From Sipunculus nudus (Eukaryota; Annelida; Sipuncula; Golfingiida; Sipunculidae): a stretch of DNA of 64,000 nucleotides. Location of the stretch: NCBI GenBank assembly GCA_026874595.1, contig CM049321.1, forward strand, positions 7,564,979 to 7,628,978, read 5' to 3'. How positions within the stretch are numbered: position 1 is the first letter of the stretch; every line of letters begins with the position of its first letter. Under the pieces are notes generated by a model. It was not told where the DNA came from, ran no database searches, and worked only from the letters and a program-made list of their open reading frames with translations. A program made the translations under genes and the position numbers. Of the stretch, positions 50,125-60,573 are shown in pieces.

Positions 50125-50139
50125 AGGTCACTGTGACCT
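50125..50139. promoter_or_regulatory. Perfect estrogen-response-element palindrome in a repeat
   Basis: AGGTCACTGTGACCT is an exact inverted repeat of AGGTCA with a 3-base spacer. This is the consensus for steroid-type nuclear receptors such as ER. It is part of the dispersed repeat, so function is not implied. Confidence 0.35.
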
Positions 50140-50407
50140 ATATTCTGCGAGAAAAAAAATTGTTACAAAAAACTCCCATATCTGAATAACGTATGTATTG
50201 ATATGCATATTGATCATGGAGTGTTTCATCAGTTCCTGCAGACTGGTGGCACTACCTGTATTTTTACTCAATTTATTTACTATTTAAGAGATATTCAAAT
50301 GAAACGGTCTGACTGTTAATAAGGTACATTTTGTAACCTTTGATCTAGAAACTTTTTACTGTACATCCAGGGAGGTCCCAGGCAAATCTCCTTCGAAACC
50401 TGAAATT

Positions 50408-50422
50408 AGGTCAAGGTGACCT
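50408..50422. promoter_or_regulatory. Second ERE-type palindrome, paralogous repeat copy
   Basis: AGGTCAAGGTGACCT has the same half-sites and spacing as the site at 50125, in the next copy of the repeat. The copies at 50540 and 50700 have lost the palindrome. Confidence 0.35.
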
Positions 50423-51140
50423 ATATTTTGCGAATTAAGGGCCAAAATCGTGCACCCAGTGAGTCACACAGGGCACAGAATTGTATCCACTTGTAACGAA
50501 ATATCCAGGGAAGTCTTTGGAAAATCTCCATGGAAACCTGAAATTAGGTTATGGGGACCTATGTTCTGCAAGCTACTGGCTAAAACATGATTTTAAGCAT
50601 CCCGGTGGTCAGACAGGGCACAAACTTTAATATTGCTTCTAGAATCTTTTAACTTATCATTCAAGAAGGTCCTTGAAAAATCTCCGTTGACACTTGAAAT
50701 TAGATCACTGCAATATATATTCTTTGAGCTATAGTGCTGGTCATTACCCCCAGAATAATTAATAATTTGATACAAAGCTCCAGTATCTGAATAACTAATG
50801 CATTGTTTGCCATGATTCCTTCCATGCATATTGATCTAGGAGTGTTTCATCATTTCCTGGAGACAGGTGACGCCACCTGTATTTTTCTAATTTTTACGCA
50901 TTTTTTTTCTATGTTTGAGACCTTCAAATGAAGCAGTCTGGCTGTTAAAAAGGGCACAAATCGTAACCTTTAGGCATGATTTTCAGCACTCTTGGGGTAT
51001 TTTTACCCATTGTTCCTTGAATACAGCTGAGCGTCATGGCCCACGGGCCACATATTTTCTATATATACAGACTTGAAAATTATATTTAAGTACATGAAAA
51101 AGCAATGGGATAGCAAGAATAACTATGAAATATATAAACA

Positions 51141-51320
51141 GAAGCGGATCCGGGGGAGGCATGGGGTCCGCAACCTTGCAGCCGACGCAACCTTTTTAAG
51201 GATTTTAGACCTTTTTTTTTCGGCATGAAGCAATACGTTTGCGAACCTAAGGACCTTTTTTTAGGTTTTGTCATTAGTCCTCCCGGGTTGGACCCCTCCT
51301 AAATCCTGGATCCGCCCCTG
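51141..51320. mobile_element. Family B TIR element
   Basis: Starts GAAGCGGATCCGGGGG and ends CCTGGATCCGCCCCTG. The interior shares CGCAACCTTTTTAAGG and TTTTGTCATTAGTCCT with the copy at 28086-28261. It has no transposase. Confidence 0.65.
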
Positions 51321-51630
51321 ATAAAGCAATAGAAAAGACGGGAAATGCCTTCTCAGATCTGAAACAGATCTCTCGATTTTGCATGAAACCTGATGGCAAA
51401 ATTAAACTGGGTGCTTCTGGTATTTTGGTTAAATATGGTTAGCAAAAGAAAACCAACGGAACTGAGACCAGAAATGTGTGATAAAATTGCAATATTTGGG
51501 TTCATTACGCGCCGACAACACAAAGAAGTATGGTGAACTATGACCCAATAATTTTACCGAGCTGTTATGCATCAAGAACTAATTTCTAATCGTCATTGAG
51601 GTAGAAAACTCACAATTTCTTTTCTTTCAG

Positions 51631-51786
51631 AATCCTGATTGGCTTTTCAACGGTTACGTCATCATGCGTCACGTGCGTGACCCCGTGACCGGGCGTTGTG
51701 TCGTCTGTGACAAGGCACACGACTTTGGGCCTCAACGTGTGGTCCGAACCGGAAGTCCCCAAAACGGCAGAGCATCATGGGATACG
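51631..51786 (+). CDS. Exon A of an unrecognised membrane-protein gene with alternative last exons
   Basis: A strong pyrimidine-rich acceptor (TTTCTTTTCTTTCAG) precedes 51631, and the exon is open from its first base in phase 0. It ends GATACG before GTGAGC at 51787. The first ATG (51664) has an A at -3 and could be the start if the upstream exon is non-coding, giving 41 codons here. If an upstream coding exon such as 41365-41430 is used, 11 more residues precede it. The peptide contains TGRCVVCDKAHDFG, with a C-x2-C pair, and is basic. No domain is recognised. Codon use is GC-rich, unlike the flanking introns. It joins exon B in phase 0. Confidence 0.7.
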
Positions 51787-52226
51787 GTGAGCCCGAAATA
51801 TAGACTGGTACCCTGGGATTTTATTAACTATTGCAAGCCAACAATCTGTTGCCTATTTGCTAATAAGAATGGATCAAATTCAACACACTGCCTCTTGTGT
51901 GTCTTGATGCGTAAACGTTGGGTCACATCAGTGATGTAGTCCACACCATCCATGTCCTAGTGCAAGTCCGCGTCCTGGCTGCTCGAGTCCAAGCGCGAGT
52001 CTTTGAAGTTCGAGTCCAGGTCCACCTAATTGGAGCCGAAGTTATCTGGGACTAAGTCCAAGTCCGACTCCAATGAAATCTCCTTATAAAAAAAAAATTT
52101 AAATGGAAGTTTTAGATTTTCACAAGTATTTTTATGTTATTTTACACATGTTTTTACTCGAATTTTAAATTATATTTAGCTCCTGATGCAGAGCTAAAGC
52201 TTTGTAAATATATTCTTTATTCTAAA

Positions 52227-52291
<65 letters not shown>

Positions 52292-53461
52292 ATATATGTA
52301 GTATGTGACAGAGTTTTCCTTCTAAACCTAACTCGAGATGATATCTCGCGCCCTTACCTCCGATTCTGAGTACAAGCCCAAGTCCAGGAACCTCGAGTCC
52401 GAGACTCGGGTTCTCCATCACTGGCCACAATCAACTGTTTGTCGAAAATCATTGACCAACATTAAATAAAGCTTCAACCTGAGCTATTTCCCTACAACCC
52501 AAAATTATGAAAGCGTATCTACTTATATACGTTGACCAAGGTGATAGGAATATCTTTTGAATAAAGAAAACAATCAAACGAAACATTTATTCCCTTCGAA
52601 TTATTGAATACATGGATGTTAATGGTAGATGAATTGCCGCCGCTCCCAGGATCCTTTATGTATAGCCCCCACAGATGTATAAGTGTGTCCAATATAAGTT
52701 TTATCATTACAAAACAATGGTAACGAGCTGTTGTTTGTCCAAAAATAAAATACACGGTTATATCACGGTATAGATACCTTACAGGGTGGTAACACTAAAA
52801 GGAATGCTTGCATTAATAAAACTATATTTTGACACGTCGCTAAAATGCGAATGCTGGAAGCCGCGGTTTGTTAAAGGCAACATGCTGAAACATTTTCTCT
52901 TCGCTGGAAATGATTTTGTTAAGTACTTACCTGAAGGAGACTTTTGTAAACCATCTATGTATAAAACACATCCGCCTTTTTTATTATTTTAGCCAGAACC
53001 ACTGTTCATTAAGCATCAGATTCATAATGCTTCGTTTTTTATTCATATATGAATACAGTGAAACCTGTGTTATAGGACCAACTATGGGACTGGTCTTAAT
53101 TAACCAATTGTGTCTTATTAGAAATGCCTTTTATACAGATTCCACTGTATGCCAATTCATATATTGTATAAATTAATAAAAAATACAATTCATATTTTGC
53201 AAGCAGTTTGGGCTATTATAACAAGGGTATAACTTATTATAATTATTATTATACTTATTACAGTTCAAAGGACATGTTATTGTTATCAAATACATAAAAC
53301 CATTGTGCAAAGTTCTCAAAGTATTTGATCAATTGTTTTTGCGAAGAATAATCATTCCATGTCTTTTGAATATATACAAGAAAGAAAAATATCAATAGTA
53401 AGAACGTATTAACCTGTATATGTATGTATGATATTTTCATAAGGTATTGTTTTCTCGCCAG
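51787..53461 (+). other. Intron A-B, with a TIR element
   Basis: The intron holds the family D element (51929-52423). Otherwise it is AT-rich sequence with no further exon recognised. Near 53050-53110 a GTGAAACCTGTGTTATAGGA string resembles transposon termini. Confidence 0.55.
51929..52423. mobile_element. Family D TIR element with AGTCC motifs and (TA)n
   Basis: Ends are CAGTGATG and CATCACTG. Next to both ends lie tandem GAGTCCAAGTCCGAG-like motifs in opposite orientation, and the centre has a (TA)n tract (about 52231-52285). It has no transposase. It sits within the intron after exon A. Confidence 0.5.
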
Positions 53462-53634
53462 GTAACGAAGAAAGTCGTCTACATGAACACATTTAAAAAT
53501 GGCGGACCCCCTCCTTCCCCTACTGGGCCCCGTTACCATGAGCAACACGCGTTCGTCCATGGCGGGCCGGACCGCGCGGGCAGCGTCGCCTCGGCAACCA
53601 AAGTTAACTTTGTAGACCCTCACGGGCGCGGGAG
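53462..53634 (+). CDS. Exon B of the same gene
   Basis: Bounded by TTTTCTCGCCAG (acceptor) and GGGAG/GTAATA (donor at 53635). It continues exon A in phase 0 with 57 codons and ends after two bases of an arginine codon. The product starts with VTKKVVYMNTFKNGGPPPSP, then a region rich in Gly, His and Arg (EQHAFVHGGPDRAG). It has no transmembrane segment or signal, so this part is predicted to lie in the cytoplasm. Composition and GC content contrast sharply with the AT-rich introns on both sides. Function is unknown. Confidence 0.75.
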
Positions 53635-53836
53635 GTAATAAAATATTATTAATACAATTTATGGTAACGTAATTTTTTGTTTATTTTATACAGATCTTAA
53701 GAAAATCGGAAAATTGGTATTCAGGATAAATGTATTTAATCAAAAACGAGGTCATAAATAAAACACATAAACCAGTTTGGATTACTGACACTGACATAAT
53801 AGCACAACAATAATAATGTAGCTTTTTGGACGTACG

Positions 53837-53904
<68 letters not shown>

Positions 53905-54027
53905 TTTTATAAATAACAAAAAACTAGTATTTGCATTAATCCATGTTTTTTCACACGAAAATAAATCTTAGTAAATAAATACACTTCAAACAATTTTTTG
54001 AATAATTTTGCTTTCTTAAACAGACCG

Positions 54028-54093
<66 letters not shown>

Positions 54094-54228
54094 CATAATT
54101 ATATTGATTATATTTTATATTTGATATATATATATTCAATATATATTTTTTATATTCAATATACATATATATATATATATATGTTTCAAAATTATATGTG
54201 TATCATTTTTTAAATGTTTCCCCACCAG
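53635..54228 (+). repeat. Intron B-C dominated by (CT)n and (TA)n microsatellites
   Basis: A (CT)n run of about 31 dinucleotides lies at 53839-53900 and a (TA)n run at 54030-54088, followed by further TA-rich sequence up to 54182. The intron is short, and its splice sites fit the exons on either side. Confidence 0.85.
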
Positions 54229-54406
54229 GTCTCCCTCACCGTACGGACGCCGGGGGTACCGTGACCGGTCCCCGTCCCCGGAGCCAGGGTGCTGCGGGGG
54301 TGGGGGGAGCTATGGAGGGGGCCACCGATCCCGCTCCCCCACCCGGCGGGGAAACGGAAATACAACCTACCACAACCACGGCAGAGTGGACCCGGAGTAT
54401 GGAGGG
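54229..54406 (+). CDS. Exon C, Arg/Ser-Pro and Gly-rich segment
   Basis: Acceptor TTTCCCCACCAG and donor GGAGGG/GTTAGT (at 54407). One base completes the arginine codon from exon B, then 59 codons follow to a phase-0 end. The product has SPSPYGRRGYRDRSPSPEPG, a CCGGGGSYGGG run and HRSRSPTRRGNGN, that is, RS/SP-dipeptide-rich and glycine-rich low-complexity sequence with likely serine phosphorylation sites. Such tails occur in many unrelated proteins. Here the membrane helix in the next exon places it on the cytoplasmic side by the positive-inside rule. The frame in which this exon continues B and D is the only one that stays open through the gene. Confidence 0.75.
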
Positions 54407-55616
54407 GTTAGTTTTGGTTCTTTTAATTATTTTTTCTTATTGTTTCTTTGGAGATAATCGCCCCTGTATATTATAATCAAGCATTACTTAGTATGATTAT
54501 TTGCAGAAATAATTTTTTTTTGTTTCTGACTGCATGACAGGGCGGTAGCGCACGTTTTCCCAGACCTATATCCTGTTGTTTTCCAGACCCAATAACCCCC
54601 CCCCCCATTCTGACCCTGGGTGTGTACTAATCCCTATTACTGGATCTTACTATCAAAGATCCCTGAAAGGCGCATTTATTTGTGACCAATATACGGCCGT
54701 ATGGCACGGCCTTCCCATTCAGTCCGCAGAACGCTTAACCCTGATTGACTGTGAAAATCTCACCTGCCCTAGGATAAGACAGGTACTCCCGGCTTAATGT
54801 TATGTGCTCTATACCCAGTATATTTCAATAGTATGTCTGGATATGGTAGGACATAAGAAATAAGAGATTTGTGATGTACATGTTATAATCAGTCTTACGG
54901 AGCTCTCACACAGCACATACATTCGAAAACATAAAAGTGTATTTGGTTCAAATGCCAGACAAAAAGGTAAAATCTTTCATGTCAGTGCCCTTCCAAGTGG
55001 TAAGTACCATAGTCCACAATTGTGTATCAGTAATAGTCGCTGTTCATTCTAATGCTTTCCTATACCTGGAAATTAAGGCATTCTGTATCCGTATCTTGAT
55101 GCCATCTCTCTCCAAACGTTAATGGGTTAACCACTGCCTTCATGTCGTCATATATATAACGTATTATTAAACAGAAAAGCGGGGTCATAATAAGCTATTA
55201 AACTTAAGCCTCCCAAGGTCCAAGAGACGAGGCCACAGGCTGTTTTAATACCACAATCAGTGGCGTCAAAATGATGTTGAGGGGTGACTCGCAGACATAC
55301 CATTTAACGTCTGTATGACACATTTACCAAATAATACAATAAAGAATAAGATTTTCGGTATAGGTTATTCTAAACCGGGTTTAGATGTATAATATTACAT
55401 ATTAAACTCAACAATGGAATCAAAGTCTATAGTTATAATTATTAATATATTTCATTTCCAACATATTATTCTCTGAATAGCAGAGGGGATGATTACATTG
55501 ACCACCCCCTTGATAAAAAGTGGAGGGATATACCCCGACCCCCCACCCCACCCCCCTTATTGACGCCCCTGACGACAATGATAAGCAAAGCTGTATTGTT
55601 TTCTGACCATTTACAG
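54407..55616 (+). other. Intron C-D
   Basis: AT-rich, with a poly-C patch near 54597. Near 54720-54790 the sequence GACTGTGAAAATCTCACCTG resembles the SINE-like family at 1-104. The family A element (55258-55571) ends 45 bases before exon D. No exon was recognised. Confidence 0.5.
55258..55571. mobile_element. Family A TIR element, full length, no long (TA)n
   Basis: Ends CAGTGGCGTCAA and TTGACGCCCCTG are inverted complements apart from one base. The interior matches the 24102 and 47405 copies (TTCATTTCCAAC, CTCTGAATAGCAG, GATGATTACATTGACC). It lacks the long TA tract of its relatives, so it may represent the form before microsatellite growth. Confidence 0.75.
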
Positions 55617-55740
55617 GGCTATGGTAAAGGTGCGGGGTCAGGCTGCTGGGGCCGTCGGATGTGCTGCGCCATCTTCCTTGGACTGCTGCTGTTACTTCTG
55701 CTAGCGGGGCTGGCCGTAGGACTGTACTTCGGCATAACAG
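55617..55740 (+). CDS. Exon D, transmembrane helix
   Basis: Acceptor ACCATTTACAG and donor ATAACAG/GTAAAC (at 55741). It continues exon C in phase 0 with 41 codons and ends with one base of the next codon. The peptide starts with GYGKGAGSGCWGRRMCC and then runs into about 24 hydrophobic residues (AIFLGLLLLLLLAGLAVGLY in part). Basic residues and cysteines just before the helix suggest a cytoplasmic N-terminal side with possible palmitoylation, and a type II orientation. Residues of the full chain, counted from the ATG at 51664, put the helix at about 174-197. The phase-1 end is matched by both exon E and exon F. Confidence 0.8.
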
Positions 55741-57989
55741 GTAAACGAAAACGCATTTTAATCTAGCGCAGGGGTTAATCTAACTGACTAACATACTAAT
55801 ATATTATAACACATACACCGCCCCATTTTACCTCGGGATTTTGCTGATATAGGGATAATGAGCTGCCTTGGCGGAGGTCTGCGCTGAGTGCTTTTCTAGT
55901 TGCATATGTGTCACCAATAAAAAGCATGGGATGAACATCTCAATCTGGTTTTGTAAACCCTCAGGGTTTTGGAAAAGAATGCAAACAAAAATTAGTTTAT
56001 TTTATTTGAAAAATATGAATCCCATGATGGTAGGATATCACATCCATTAAAGTTTTAAATTAACAATTTCAAAATGTCTATTGTCGCATCCTGAAACAGG
56101 ATTATATTCGGATTTAATGTATAAAATGTATAAAGTTTAAACTCATATAGCTTCTGCTATATTGCATACCGCGGATCAGCCAATCAGGTCCGAGGAAGAT
56201 ATTCACTCCGGCATAGCCGAGGTGCAAATTCCTGAAGAATATCAGCAGGACCTTGTGATCTAGATATTAGAAGAGCTAGGCTAGTTCTGCTCTTGCCGCT
56301 GTAAGATAAATAATTTTCCTGCTGTTGTAACTAACAATCTCAATCTAATAACACATCCTTTATTCTTTAATCATGATTAACCCATATTCTGTTTCTCAGC
56401 ATCAACACTGCTGTATCTTTGCAGCAAAGATCGTGCAGAGGGTAATCCTCAGTCAAATTTTGTTGATTAGTTGGTTTTTGGTCTGTCAGCAACGCTACGG
56501 AAAACTTTCTGAATGGATGTTGAAGAAATTTTGTTTGAGGTTATCTAAATCACCATAAGAGTTTTATAAAAAAAAATCCTTTCTCTTTGAGAGACAGGGC
56601 AATTTGTTAACTCGGACACTTACTGGTATTAGAGCCGCCATTGTTCTAGAGAGCAGATCACACCTGCTGGTCAGCCCTGAAGTTAGTGAACTCTGACACT
56701 CATCTGTCTAGTCTTGCATTTGCATATTCATGTGTAGCACAAACCTCGCGGAGGTATATATTGCTTCACTACGTTTCTAGTTTTCGTTTGGTTTGCTCTT
56801 TTCTGTTTTTTTTTTTCTTTTGGTTCAGCCGCTTATAGCCATTTGAAACCATGAGATTTTCCATGCTTTAACAAGGTAGTCTTTATAAATTAGATGCAAC
56901 AATTCGGAGTCCTTTTTTTATTTGCATTGGTAAAATTTAAGAATTACTTAATTTGATAAAAACGAATTCCTTTGTCTAAGAATAAATTTCCGGGATTAAA
57001 ATGGAATGTTTAAAGGTATCTATGCGTTTCCGAATTATAATCAACCTCGTTTGGTCACTTCAATGTTAGTGAAAGTTAGTGAAGTTAGTTTTTTTATTAA
57101 TTTAATGTTTTTATGGGCATTTTGAAATAAAACTATATTTATACTAAGTAATATCCATATTTTGTGTGATAAGTGATCATAAATAGGTCCAGTATAAGAT
57201 TTGCAAAGTAAGATAAGAAGAGAAGTTAGATGCAAAAAAATAATGAAAAAATTAAACTATATTATCGCATCAGCAACAAAGGATAATTCATAACAGATGT
57301 GAGAAAATATTTTTGTATAGCTAGGATGGGGATAAGGTAGCAGAGAGTTATTTTAAACTCATTTTAGAACAATAAAGTATACATTAATCTAAATCTGGTA
57401 CAATGTTTTTTTCTGATGGTATATATTTTTGACATTTTTACATGATATTTTAACATTTACCAATGCGCTATTTTAAACATTTAGTAAAAATGAGCCTCTT
57501 TTAGTAGGCTAATATTAAACTAAATGATAATATCTAAAGGATTTTTTTGTCATATTTCCTCTATCATGTATCCGTCCAATTATAAATTTTGGTTCAACAA
57601 AACATTTAAATTCCATTTTCAACAAGAATACATAAAAGTAAAATTTAAAAAAAAAACTCTGTTGCGATATTTTCATGTAGTGTAAGTCTTCTTAAAAGTT
57701 GCAAACTGTTACTAGGTGCTTAAAATAGTGATATTTTTTTAAATATTACAAAATTCTTTTAAGATAATGAACAGTTCGAAAAATATGTATACCATCAGAA
57801 AGAACATTGTGCCAGGTTTAAATTATGTATACTTTATGGGGTCTTTAATGAATTTAAAACAAGTTTTGGATTGATTTTAGATAAAGGGGTTTAAGCCAGT
57901 TCTGCTACCTTGATTTTTCATTCCCATAATTGTTTCAATTCTATTACTGACATAATCCCGCAAATTAACTCTGGCTTGTCTTTTTCTAG
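55741..57989 (+). other. Intron D-E, nothing recognised
   Basis: AT-rich intron without repeats of note. The strings GGTATATATTTTTGACATTT and other TA-rich text are simple sequence. No third copy of the duplicated last exon was seen here. Confidence 0.5.
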
Positions 57990-58408
57990 CCGCGCAGACG
58001 CAGGCAGCCGCCGTGAATCCGGCTAACCGAGTGGGAGGAGGAGCCTTTGTAAACGGGGTCTACGCAGTCCCAGTTACCAACAGTCCCAAAGAGAATTACT
58101 ACATCCTAGGCGCGGACACCCCCTGTAACCCCTACAATAACAACACTGCTAACTCTACAGACCCTTACTATCCTAACTGTCAAGATGTCACTACTGTCGT
58201 TGTTCTTGCTCCCTCCAACTTCACTCCTACACCTACTCCCACTCCGGCACCGGTTGTGACGACACCTTCCGCTTCCGGGGTCATTCGTCCTGGCTATTTC
58301 TCCGTGCTTGCTGCGCTCCTTTCCATTTTTTTTGTCAGTGATGTGTTCGGCTTTCTTTGGCATCGCTGGGTTTTCTCCGGATATGTTCGGCATTCTCCGG
58401 GGAATTAA
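57990..58408 (+). CDS. Exon E, first alternative last exon
   Basis: Acceptor GTCTTTTTCTAG; two bases complete the alanine codon begun by exon D. Then 138 codons and a TAA at 58406-58408 follow. After an Ala-rich start the product has YYILGADTPCNPYNNNT, a second cysteine 17 residues after the first (YYPNCQDV), and VVVLAPSNFTPTPTPTPAP, a Thr/Pro-rich linker. Three N-glycosylation sequons (NNT, NST, NFT) lie in this part, which fits an extracellular or lumenal position. A second hydrophobic stretch (YFSVLAALLSIFFVSDVFGF) precedes a short basic tail ending HSPGN. This may be a second membrane span. With exons A-D the chain is 338 residues from the ATG at 51664. A poly-A signal lies at 58687. Exon F is clearly homologous. 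Confidence 0.8.
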
Positions 58409-58686
58409 CGATAAATTCTGGGCTTAAATCGTTTCTTAAAATTAACGAAAGATATATGTATATATGTATATTTCTTGTTAGCTGATAGTCATGCTGTTTT
58501 ATATATTAGAGCGCATATGAACTCTGTTAAATGTCTCAAATATTTTAAAATTTTGTATTTTTTGTATATATTTGAACATATCCTGACTACTAACATATAC
58601 ATGTATAAAATGCATATGCATTTTTTTGTAACTATAGTTCGATATATGTATTTATTTGAAAATACGTTTACTACTTATATATGTAA

Positions 58687-58692
58687 AATAAA
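58687..58692 (+). terminator. Poly-A signal for the exon E isoform
   Basis: AATAAA about 280 bases after the exon E stop codon. It is the first such hexamer after the stop and fits a 3' UTR of ordinary length. Confidence 0.5.
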
Positions 58693-59213
58693 AGGTTTAT
58701 CCGTTTCATACTTGTAAATAATATTTGCAAAATTATAAATAACTATAAAACTAATCATGAGTTTTCCTAGTGATGCTCAACCAGGATGACTCTATATGAT
58801 GATCTCTCTCTGATCCCAAAATTAAAATATGCTTTTTATCCTTTTGTGAATTAACATTCTGTACAGTTCATTTAAAAGGCGAGCAAACTTTTCTGTCTCC
58901 TTAACTGTACTATCTGTGTTTACCTCTAACGCGTCAATTCTTTCCTCCATCTGTCTGTCTGTCTGTCACTTCTCTCTCATTAATTAAGAACTCGGTCAGA
59001 TCTCTTCTAGACGGTGTAAGTATATTGACAATTATCTCTCTTTCGTGCTTAATATCTATATACGTTCTAGCCTTGATCAAGGGTCAGAATCTTGACTGCA
59101 TATGGTCTGAAAAATATATATTGGATACAAGAACTCTGAAAGGGAAAAAAATAAGAAAAATGCCATGTAATATAACAAATTAGTCATGATCACAGATATA
59201 TATATATATGTAT

Positions 59214-59401
59214 GTAACTCTGGACGGTTGAGTGGTGAAAACCTCGGCCCTCTCCGCTGGTGACCCGGGTTTGATTCCCGGCGTGGCCATGAAAGTGAGT
59301 TCTGGTCCTTCCAAGGTTGGAGGTTTTCTCCGGGTCCACCGGTTCCCTCCACCCCTACAGACTACTTAACGCCATCGTCTTTGCCATGGGGATGCCAAGC
59401 A
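59214..59401 (+). repeat. tRNA-derived SINE
   Basis: GGACGGTTGAGTGGTGAAAA (A-box region) and CCCGGGTTTGATTCCCGGCG (B box) are spaced as in a tRNA. They are followed by a body with AAGGTTGGAGGTTTTCTCCG and CCACCGGTTCCCTCC, which is a common invertebrate SINE layout. It sits between the two alternative last exons. Confidence 0.65.
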
Positions 59402-59503
59402 TTAATTAATATAAATAGTTGGACAATAATGAAATAAACAAAGTTTAATTATATAATATACCTTTTGATATCATATGACATCAGGTTCTGGTATTTTTTT
59501 CAG

Positions 59504-59796
59504 CTGCTATAGCGGAACAACAACGCAATCAGGCTGTATTGAACATGGTACAAAACTACCGACAATTGTACATCGTGTACGGCGCCGACCAACCCTGTAA
59601 CCCGTACAACAATAATACAGGTGTCACGGACGCCCTGCCAAACTGTAACGCGATCACTACTGTACTAGGGCCCGCACCCTCAAATTTCACCGAACCGACC
59701 ACACCGATTCCGACCAATCAGCAATCAAGCTGTGAACGGGTGACTTTTAATTACATCGTTTCCGTGCTGATATTCATATTATGGACAATGACTTAA
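59504..59796 (+). CDS. Exon F, second alternative last exon
   Basis: Acceptor TATTTTTTTCAG; two bases complete the alanine codon from exon D. Then 96 codons and a TAA at 59794-59796 follow. The product is paralogous to exon E: YIVYGADQPCNPYNNNT, a second cysteine 15 residues after the first (ALPNCNAITT) and LGPAPSNFTEPTTPIPT. Two sequons (NNT, NFT) are kept. The Thr/Pro linker is shorter and the chain ends in a hydrophobic stretch (NYIVSVLIFILWTMT) with almost no tail, either a membrane span or a GPI-type signal. The exon shares the start phase of E, so D can splice to either. With exons A-D the chain is 296 residues from the ATG at 51664. A poly-A signal lies at 60006. Confidence 0.75.
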
Positions 59797-60573
59797 AAGT
59801 ATTATCGCTTATTATTTATATTTATCTTGCATTTACTCGTTATTTACAATTTTGCACTGTTTAATATTTGTTACTGTTATTATATTGTTGAGTCTTGCAT
59901 ATATTTATATTATATATATAAGTAAATGCACAAAATAATATCTGCTTACTGCACCCGGGTCCATACACAGTTGAAACAGTCCGTGGACTATGGATGTGTC
60001 CAAGTAATAAATGGACCTTTCCTTCACCTATGACACAACCAGCTTTCGCCAGATGGTCACAGATGTTTGTCATCACATATGTATACAATGTGCGTATGGG
60101 CATTAAAATTAGTGATCTACTTGCAAAATGTCTTTGTTGTTCTGATAGTCCTTTTCATATTTTATATGTTTATGAAGAACATTTCAACAGAGTAAAATCG
60201 CTATTTCTCAGGAAAAAAAAAATGATACAGAAACTGTGTATGTGTGCGCGCTAGTGTGTGTGTGTGTGTTTGTTCACAACATAACACACGCAGTCATGAA
60301 ATGAATACCATGAAATGTTTAGGACATTTCATAAATGGGTCAATAAAGAATCGATCAGATCACATAATTTGGATTCAGGAAGCATCATCAATGAATATTC
60401 ACAAACATGCAGTCAGATATTCACGAATGAGCCAGGGAATATGGACCAATAAGTGTAGGAACACACTGGTTGTGGAGTAACCCAAAGGAACGCCCATGTG
60501 GTGAAGGCCTGCATTCCAAAGAATGTATATTTCTGGTTTGGTTATGCCAGAGATGGTACCAAACGATCGTTTT
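59797..60573 (+). other. 3' UTR of exon F isoform and downstream sequence
   Basis: AATAAA at 60006-60011 lies about 210 bases after the stop and is the likely poly-A signal. Beyond it, a (TG)n patch near 60254-60270 and short open frames without coding character were noted. Confidence 0.45.

Larger units (their letters stand above)
49970..50985 (+). repeat. Dispersed invertebrate repeat, internally duplicated (~600 bp)
   Basis: Four diverged copies of a motif (near 50085, 50375, 50515 and 50665) share AAATCTCCATGGAAACCTGA, AATTAGGTCA and GACCTATATTCTGCGA. The segment TTTCATCAGTTCCTGCAGAC at about 50225 recurs diverged near 50845 with the same neighbours, giving a duplication of about 600 bases. 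It starts with a GTCCGTCCGTCTGC simple stretch. The open frames across it are not genes. Confidence 0.6.
58409..59503 (+). other. 3' region of exon E and intron to exon F
   Basis: 58409-58700 is probable 3' UTR of the exon E isoform. The rest is AT-rich with a (CTGT)n-like patch near 58950 and the SINE at 59214-59401. It serves as intron if exon D is spliced to exon F. Confidence 0.5.

Noticed and set aside
54198-54476. 92-codon frame with Gly/Pro-rich product across exon C
   Set aside because: It is a shadow frame; the frame that continues exon B and leads into exon D is a different one and is the coding frame.
58106-58393. 95-codon minus-strand ORF
   Set aside because: Antisense shadow of exon E without its own features.
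59214-59290. tRNA gene
   Set aside because: The B box is good but no acceptor-stem pairing is seen, and the following body is SINE-like.
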